A stretch of DNA of 64,000 nucleotides from positions 7,299,309-7,363,308 of the forward strand of contig OX359282.1 in the NCBI GenBank assembly GCA_947179155.2, in the 5' to 3' direction. The stretch comes from Hedera helix (Eukaryota > Streptophyta > Magnoliopsida > Apiales > Araliaceae). The notes beneath the pieces were generated by a model. The model was not told the DNA's origin. It made no database searches and was given only the letters and a program-made list of their open reading frames with translations. Positions 58,373-64,000 of the stretch are shown here, piece after piece (position 1 is the stretch's first letter; every line of letters starts with the position of its first letter). A program made the position numbers and the translations under genes.

Positions 58373-59721
58373 TGTGACGCCCCCAAATCTGAGCCCACAC
58401 AGCCCAAACTTGAGTCGTCAAAACACTACAACAAAATTATTACAACAAAGCACAACGTACAACAATACAGTGTATAATAATACACAACTAAGTCTTCACT
58501 ATTATTGCCACACTATTTTACAACACGTGAAGACTACGACAGCTATTCCTCAGACTCTCACTCCATCCCCCGGCTAGACCCTGTTACGTTTTCATCTCCT
58601 GTTGAAAAACAATGGAACAAAAGAAAGGGTGAGCTCAAATAGCCCAGTAAGAAATATCATGACTAAGATAATGACGAATAAATTATCATTAATCTTCAAC
58701 AGTTGAGTTCTGAATACAATAGACTACAAGGTTTATATCAAAAACTGTAGTTAAATTCTTAAACAATGTTCAGATCAATAATAGCAGCGGAATGAACAAT
58801 CTATTAGAAGAATAATGCAGACTATAATGTCCACTCGCTTATATTTTTAGTAAAAATATCATCAACTTTTATCATCTGAAATACCATTAGTCAAGATAAT
58901 ACAACTTCACAGTTCCTGGTCATAATCATGCAGATCAACAGTTCATCTTTGCACTACGGGCCAAAGACATTCAATATAACACCAACGGTCATGATTATAC
59001 CAGATTCAGCCTTTGGTCATAATCATACCAATCAATAGTTCATCTTTGCACTACGGGCCAAAGAGAACATTAACCACGTGCCATAAAAGACACCGAACAG
59101 ATGTATCGCCTTTAACCTAGTATATCGCCTTTAACCTATCATCTGTTCAACAATTATATCACATCTGTGCCCCCGGCCATAGATATTCACAACAGTTTGA
59201 TTCTTGATGATTAATACAAATAACAGTGATACAAATGATGAACAGAAGAACAGGATAAACAATAAGTATCAGAAGTTTACTTTGTGCAGATTCAAATAAT
59301 GTCCAAATTGCCAACATGATGTGGAGTGAAATTTAAAAATGATATTCAAGATCCACAGTTCAGAATAACGATTACAGTTCAATAGAAATGTTCAGAAAAT
59401 AGGAAGGTTCAGTTGAAATAATGAAATTCAACAATTATGGAACATATAATATTTTCAGGAATTATAGAAGCAATAGTTCCATAATAAGTTTCGATTTAGG
59501 TGTATGAAAGAAAATAATATCCCTTACCGTAGCAGGTTTGATTAACAAAAGGTGAAGGGAATTAATATCCCTTACCATAGTAAGTTTGAATAATGGAAGA
59601 TGAAAAAGATGGTATCCTTTATGAGTATAAAGGAAAATGATATCACTTACGAATATGGAATAAAAGTGTCATGTGATAATTCGTGTAGACAAATTATTTC
59701 CACACGAGACAAATAAAAAGG

Positions 59722-60050
59722 GTTATTCACCAACAGGCGGTAATCCGCGCCGTAAAGTTATTCCCATCAATTTGAATACGAATAGTTATTCACCAAACAG
59801 GCGATAATCCGCGCCGTAAGGTTATTCCCATCAATTTGAATATGAATAGTTATTCACCAAACAGGCGATAATCTGCGCCGTAAGATTATTCCCATCAATT
59901 TGAATACGAAGAGTTATTCACCAAACAGGCGATAATCTGCACCATAAGGTTATTCTCAAAGATTAATAAGGAATGAATACAAAAGGTTATTCACCAACAG
60001 GCGGTAAACCGCGCCGTAAGGTTATTCCCACAATTTAATACATGGAAGTA
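59722..60050. repeat. Tandem repeat, about 64-bp unit, five copies
   Basis: Unit starts GTTATTCACCAAACAGGCG, contains a GCGCCGTAAGGTTATTCCC core and an AT-rich tail. Starts at 59722, 59785, 59849, 59913 and 59986, so periods are 63, 64, 64 and 73 (a 9-bp expansion before the last copy). Confidence 0.92.
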
Positions 60051-60759
60051 AATGACACAAGAAAGGAATGATATGAGAATCAAAGAATGATAATCCCTTC
60101 CAGTAAGAAAGAAAATAATATCCATTTAGGATGATGAAAAGAATGATACCCCTTACCTTAACACGTGACTGGATATTGATTTAAATGAGGTTGATCAACC
60201 TATATATTTTTAATAAAATTAGTAATTACCACATATAAATTTTAAGGTGTATGATAATTCATATATTATGAACTATCAAAATTATATATATTTAACATAA
60301 TTTTTGTAGTATAATATAACAACTTCAAAATAGTTTTTAAACTAATATTTCAAAATAAATCTTCCAAAGAAAGCTTTTAAAAATGAATCTTCTTAAAGAA
60401 GAGTCTTCTAAAGGAAGATTTATGAATACCGTGAAAAATAGGAATTTATGAAATTACTACTCTTTAATAAAAGACTTACTTGAAAATTTTCTGCACTCCT
60501 TTTGGCTTTCAAACACTCAAAATAACCTTACTATTCTCAGAGAAAACTCATAAAATTCTTATAGAAAAATTCTATGTTTTAGGTGTGATTTTTCTATTCA
60601 GCTGAGCAAGCTATTTATAGGAGAAAAGAAGTTACTATGTGTGGTAGGTGGGCAGAAAATTTTTCAGCAGAGGCTGCTGCGCAGCTTCCACCAACCATCC
60701 AACAAAAACTCAATTTTCACATTTCATGTGGGCCCCACAGTGGGTCCCACATGTTTCTT

Positions 60760-60830
60760 ACTATTCACGTCACTATTCACGTTACTATTCACGTCACTAT
60801 TCACGTTACTATTCACGTTACTATTTCAAA
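60760..60830. repeat. 12-bp tandem repeat ACTATTCACGT(C/T)
   Basis: Six near-identical 12-bp units with alternating CACGTC and CACGTT variants. It lies just 5' of the LTR's minus-strand TATA box, i.e. in the promoter-proximal U3 part. Confidence 0.9.
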
Positions 60831-61580
60831 TAGTAAAATTAATTATTTTATTTTTTATTTATTTATTTATTTATTCTTCCTGTGAGTCCAACATATAAAA
60901 TAATGTTACCACAATAATGTAAGAAACACGTTACATATTTTTATTAATTTAATAATATAAATTATAGTGTATTTGCTACTGTGACAATCATTAGATTCAA
61001 TAATTTTAAACTACAGTGCACCAACAATTATTGACTCGATGATATGAAATACAATGTAATGACAATTATTGAATCAATAATGCAAAATACTGTGTAGCAA
61101 CCATAATTGAATTGATAATATAAAATATTATGCAGTGACAATTATTGATGAAATGATGCGTAACAGTTACGGTGTCAATAATATGAGACACTGTGCAATA
61201 CCGTGTGCTACTGTAGAGTACCGCATGCTACAGTAAAATACCATAAATTACCGTATGCTACTATTCTTTTATTACCGGTATTTTAACAGTTAGCACCGTT
61301 GACTATTTTTATTAAAAAGGTTACTTCTGTCGTTTTCTATATCCGACAAATATTCTGTTGTGGGGTCCACCAATAATTTGTTATTTCGGCGCCGTCGTAC
61401 GACCCGAATATTCCCCGACAAAACGAATATTCTCTGACAAAACGAATATTGTCCGACAAAATAAAATTTGCACATAACGTTCTTAACTTTAAACTTTATC
61501 GATTTAACCACTTACTGTTTCAGAAAAATATATATGAAGAAAAATTAAATTTTATATTTCATAAAATTCGGGGTCTTACA

Positions 61581-62036
61581 AATTTGGCAATGAAACTGTA
61601 CCAGTGATCTGAACATTGGAGCTTCCGGTGGTGTTTGACGCTACAAGTGAAGTTTTTTGTTGTTCAGGTCGATTCGGCCTATAATGTCATTTTAGGTTAA
61701 ACGATATTATCTGCTTTAAATGCTATTAAGTATATCCCACACTTTCAGATTAAGTTTTCAACCTCAGAGGGAGTTGGCAAAGTGAAGGGAGATATTGATA
61801 TTGCTCGGAAGTGTTATTGTCATGCTATGACATCATCTACAGTTGGGGTTAGTAGGCAGAGGCAGACCATGACTGTTGATATTGAGCCATATACTGAAGG
61901 GTTACCGAGCTGTTGTCACTGCCGGCCGAGGAGACCGAGGAAGTGGAGTTGGTACTCGGTAACACTTCAAAGTTGATAAAAATAGGAGTTAAGTTACCCA
62001 GTGCAGTTAAGTTTGGTTTAATACAATTACAATAAA
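61581..62036 (+). pseudogene. Tat-lineage Ty3/gypsy protease C-terminus and linker
   Basis: Continues the frame broken at 58372: GNETVPVI, LELPVVFDAT, QVDSAYNVI-like block, then 61782-61976 with KGDIDIARKCYCHAMTSSTVG. Stops and a frameshift (about 61660-61780). Confidence 0.8.
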
Positions 62037-62990
62037 CGTACGCTGATATTTTTTCTTGGACACCTTGGGATATGTCTCGGATAACTGAGGATATGGCTGT
62101 TCATACGTTATCGATTGATCCAAGAAAGAAGTCAGTTCACCAGAAACGGAGGATATTTGCTCCAAAGCGCCAGAGAATAATAGATGGATAGCTTGACAAG
62201 CTCTTGGATGCTAAAGTAATCGAAGAGATCAAATATCCGAAATGAATGGCTAATGTGGTTTTGGTCCGAAAGCAAAATGGGAAGTGGAGTGTCTGCATAG
62301 ATTACACGGATTTGAATAAGGTGTGCCCAATTTTTTTTTTATCCACTTTCGCATATTGATCAACTCATTGATGCAACATCGGGAAATGCAGTTTTGAGTT
62401 TTTTAGATGCTTTCTCGGGGTACCACCAAATTTTCGTGGCAAATGAAAACATTCCAAAGACGGCATTTATTACCCATAGAGCTACCTATGCTTACAATAG
62501 AATGATATTTGGGTTGATAAATGCTGGGACCACATATCAGAGGATGATGAATAATGTCTTCCGAAAGTAGATTGGAAGGAACATGAAGATGTATGTGGAT
62601 GATATGATCGTTAGGATGTAGGATCATCTTCACGATCTGAAGGAATGTTTCCAAACTGTCCAACATTACAATATGCGCCTCAACTCTACGAAGTGTACTT
62701 TCGGCCTCGAGTCCAAAAAATTCTTGAGATACTTGGTGAGTAAACGGGAAATTGAGGCTAATACGGAGAAGATCAAAGTGATATTGGACATGAAATCACC
62801 TCAAAGTTTTAAAAATATGTAGGGGCTTGTTGGCTGGATAGCGTCTCTAAGGAGGTTTATGTCAAGGTCGCCTGAGAGGTGTTTTCCCTTCTTTGATACA
62901 TTGAAAGGGCTAAAGAATGAAAAAACCTTTCAATGGACCTCGGAGTGTGAAGATGCTTTTAGGGAATAAAGCAGTATTTGATATCTGCCC
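62037..62990 (+). pseudogene. Tat-lineage Ty3/gypsy reverse transcriptase
   Basis: SIDPRKKSVHQKRRIFAPK, then KLLDAKVIEEIKYPK, NVVLVRKQNGKW, a CIDYTDLNK block, and the polymerase box Y-V-D-D at 62592-62603. Thumb/connection (VGWIASLRRF-like, SRSPERCFPFFDTL) at 62825-62920. A T-run at 62330 shifts the frame and several stops follow. Catalytic aspartates are retained but the frame is not continuous. Confidence 0.88.
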
Positions 62991-63430
62991 TGTTATTACA
63001 AAATCCTATGCTAGAGAAATTCTTTACTTATATTTGGCAGTTAATTGTTGGCTATGGGTGTAGTCCTGATCTGGGAAGAGAGAGGGATTCAGTGCCCAGT
63101 CTATTATGTTAACCATGTGCTAAGGGATGCAAAGATCAGATATCAAAACTTGGAAAAGTGTGTGTATGCTTTGGTGACAATAAGTAGAAAGTTTAGACAC
63201 TATTTTTAGGGTCGATTTATTATAATTTACACGAATCAACCATTAAAGAAAGTCTTGCATAAGACAGATGCTTCAGGAAGGATGGTGACTTAGACTGTGG
63301 AGCTAAGTTAATATAATTTGGAATACCGTCCTTGTACAACTATCAAAAGTCGAATTTTATGATTGAGTGTACTTTTCTAGACAATGAGGGGGCTGATTAT
63401 GTGGCCCCAGAGGTTACTGTTATAGCTGGG
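62991..63430 (+). pseudogene. Tat-lineage RNase H of pol
   Basis: Reads AVLIWEERGIQCPVYYVNHV, then YQNLEKCVYALVTISRKFRHYF, a QPLKKVLHKTDASGRMV block and an EYRPCTTIK block, the standard Tat RNase H order, with several stops (e.g. after HYF). Confidence 0.8.
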
Positions 63431-63840
63431 AGGGCAATCGGTACTTGTTTTTTCTTGGACTTTGTATGTTGATGGGTTGGCTAATGCAGAGGCTAGTGGA
63501 GCAGGGGCATCTTAATTAACTCGGAGGAATTTAAGGTGCAGTAGGCAATTCGGTTTAAGTTTTGAGCTTCCAACAATGAAGCAGAATATGAGGCAGTGTT
63601 GGCAGGGTTACAGCTAGCTAAGAGTTTGGAAGTTTGATATCTGCTCATTTTTAGTGATTCCCAATTAATAGTGAAGAAAATTTAGGGAGAGTATGATGTT
63701 CGGATGACCAGATACTTATCCGAGGTGAAGATGTTGTTACATATACTTGAATTCTATGCTCTTAATGGGATTAAAAGAAAAGGTAATTCTACTACAGATG
63801 CTTTGTCAAAGCTGGCTGCTATGCAGGTGAAAGATTTTGG
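63431..63840 (+). pseudogene. Second (archaeal-like) RNase H domain, Tat-lineage hallmark
   Basis: LYVDGLANAEASGAG at 63462-63507 (Asp of beta-1), then NNEAEYEAVLAGLQLAKSLEV and FSDSQLIVKK, which is the aRNH domain that Tat/Ogre/Retand elements carry in addition to the ordinary RNase H. This confirms the lineage. Several stops. 63841-64000 begins the integrase-proximal region (VHREDKLLDNSVH-like) and runs out of the window. Confidence 0.8.
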
Positions 63841-64000
63841 AGGCTCGATATACTAAGAGATTTTGGGAGAACGCAACATTAATAGAAATGAGCTTTTGTG
63901 CATCGAGAGGATAAACTGTTGGATAACTCCGTACATTGATTACTTAGCCGATGGAAAGCTTCCAACAGATAAGGTTATGGCGAAAAGGATCAAGTATCGG
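63841..64000 (+). pseudogene. Tat-lineage pol, linker toward integrase (runs off the window)
   Basis: Weak match to the segment between aRNH and integrase (a W-x-x-P-Y block then DG-L-P-DK and K-RI-K-Y). No catalytic integrase residues are inside the window. Confidence 0.55.

Larger units (their letters stand above)
58373..61580 (-). mobile_element. Solo LTR (3,208 bp), Tekay-type, inserted in the Tat protease
   Basis: Plus-strand ends TGTGACGCCCCCAAATC and CGGGGTCTTACA, TSD AATTT at 58368-58372 and 61581-61585, perfect. TATA TCCTATAAATAG on the minus strand near 60615 gives the orientation (start TGTAAGACCCCG at 61580). Same terminal signature as 33456-37710. Contains two tandem arrays (59722-60050, 60760-60830), a 97-bp-spaced duplication around 58918 and 59015 (GTTCATCTTTGCACTACGGG in both), and a GTGCTAC/ATGCTAC-rich stretch at 61190-61270. 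Confidence 0.92.

Noticed and set aside
59722..60050. CRISPR-like regularly spaced repeats
   Set aside because: Unit and spacer are both repeated (true tandem repeat), inside a plant LTR; no cas genes.
60637..60898. Three overlapping plus-strand frames
   Set aside because: Driven by the 12-bp tandem repeat and a TTTA tract in the LTR.

Overview
The window is AT-rich, intron- and transposon-laden nuclear DNA of a flowering plant, probably a eudicot. Signs are plant-type V-ATPase subunit H exons, long Tekay-type chromovirus LTRs, Tat-lineage gypsy elements with a second RNase H, Stowaway/hAT/Mutator MITEs, tRNA-derived SINEs and an endogenous caulimovirid. Only one intact-looking host gene is visible: an intronless four-helix membrane protein at 18740-19291 (+), with three MYB3R/MSA-like AACGG motifs, two of them forming a perfect 13-bp inverted repeat, just upstream of its TATA box. 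A two-exon C-terminal fragment of V-ATPase subunit H (13393-16277) is the only other recognisable host coding sequence. A partial duplicate of the membrane-protein gene straddles a 200-N scaffold gap.

Layout. 1-5344: minus-strand Ty3/gypsy debris, namely a Tekay-type 3' LTR with the end of its pol, then a Tat-lineage gag-PR-RT remnant with its 5' LTR. 5649-6377: hAT MITE with 8-bp target-site duplication (TSD). 6386-11879: mostly unassigned AT-rich DNA with an (ATT)n tract, a 214-bp tandem duplication and a poly-G run. 11880-12365: copia-type solo LTR. 12690-12910: tRNA-derived SINE. 13393-18005: V-ATPase H fragment (its intron carries a 9-bp-TSD Mutator-like MITE) and a 5'-truncated LINE. 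18561-19788: host membrane-protein gene, gap and duplicate tail. 19789-23929: AT-rich DNA with a Stowaway MITE split by a putative solo LTR.

23930-42811: a cluster of endogenous pararetrovirus (Caulimoviridae, florendovirus/petuvirus-like) bounded on both sides by (TA)n microsatellites. One near-complete degenerate genome lies on the plus strand (leader, movement protein, capsid with CCHC, coiled coil, protease, RT, RNase H, C-terminal region). A second lies on the minus strand facing it tail-to-tail, followed by a second movement-protein copy and a strand-flipped C-terminal fragment. The minus copy is cut in its protease by a 4.26-kb solo LTR with TSD. A gypsy LTR-gag fragment and a SINE lie between the two copies. 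All coding regions are broken.

43803-54421: three large solo LTRs, two of one family in opposite orientation, one of them nested inside an older LTR. 54801-56870: 2.07-kb non-autonomous hAT with 8-bp TSD. 57836-64000: plus-strand Tat-lineage element starting at an (AC)n tract, interrupted in its protease by another solo LTR (58373-61580, 5-bp TSD) and leaving the window after its second RNase H.

Overall this reads as a graveyard where insertion, nesting and LTR-LTR recombination dominate. No full-length retrotransposon survives, but at least four solo LTRs have perfect 5-bp TSDs, so the order of events can be read directly from the sequence.
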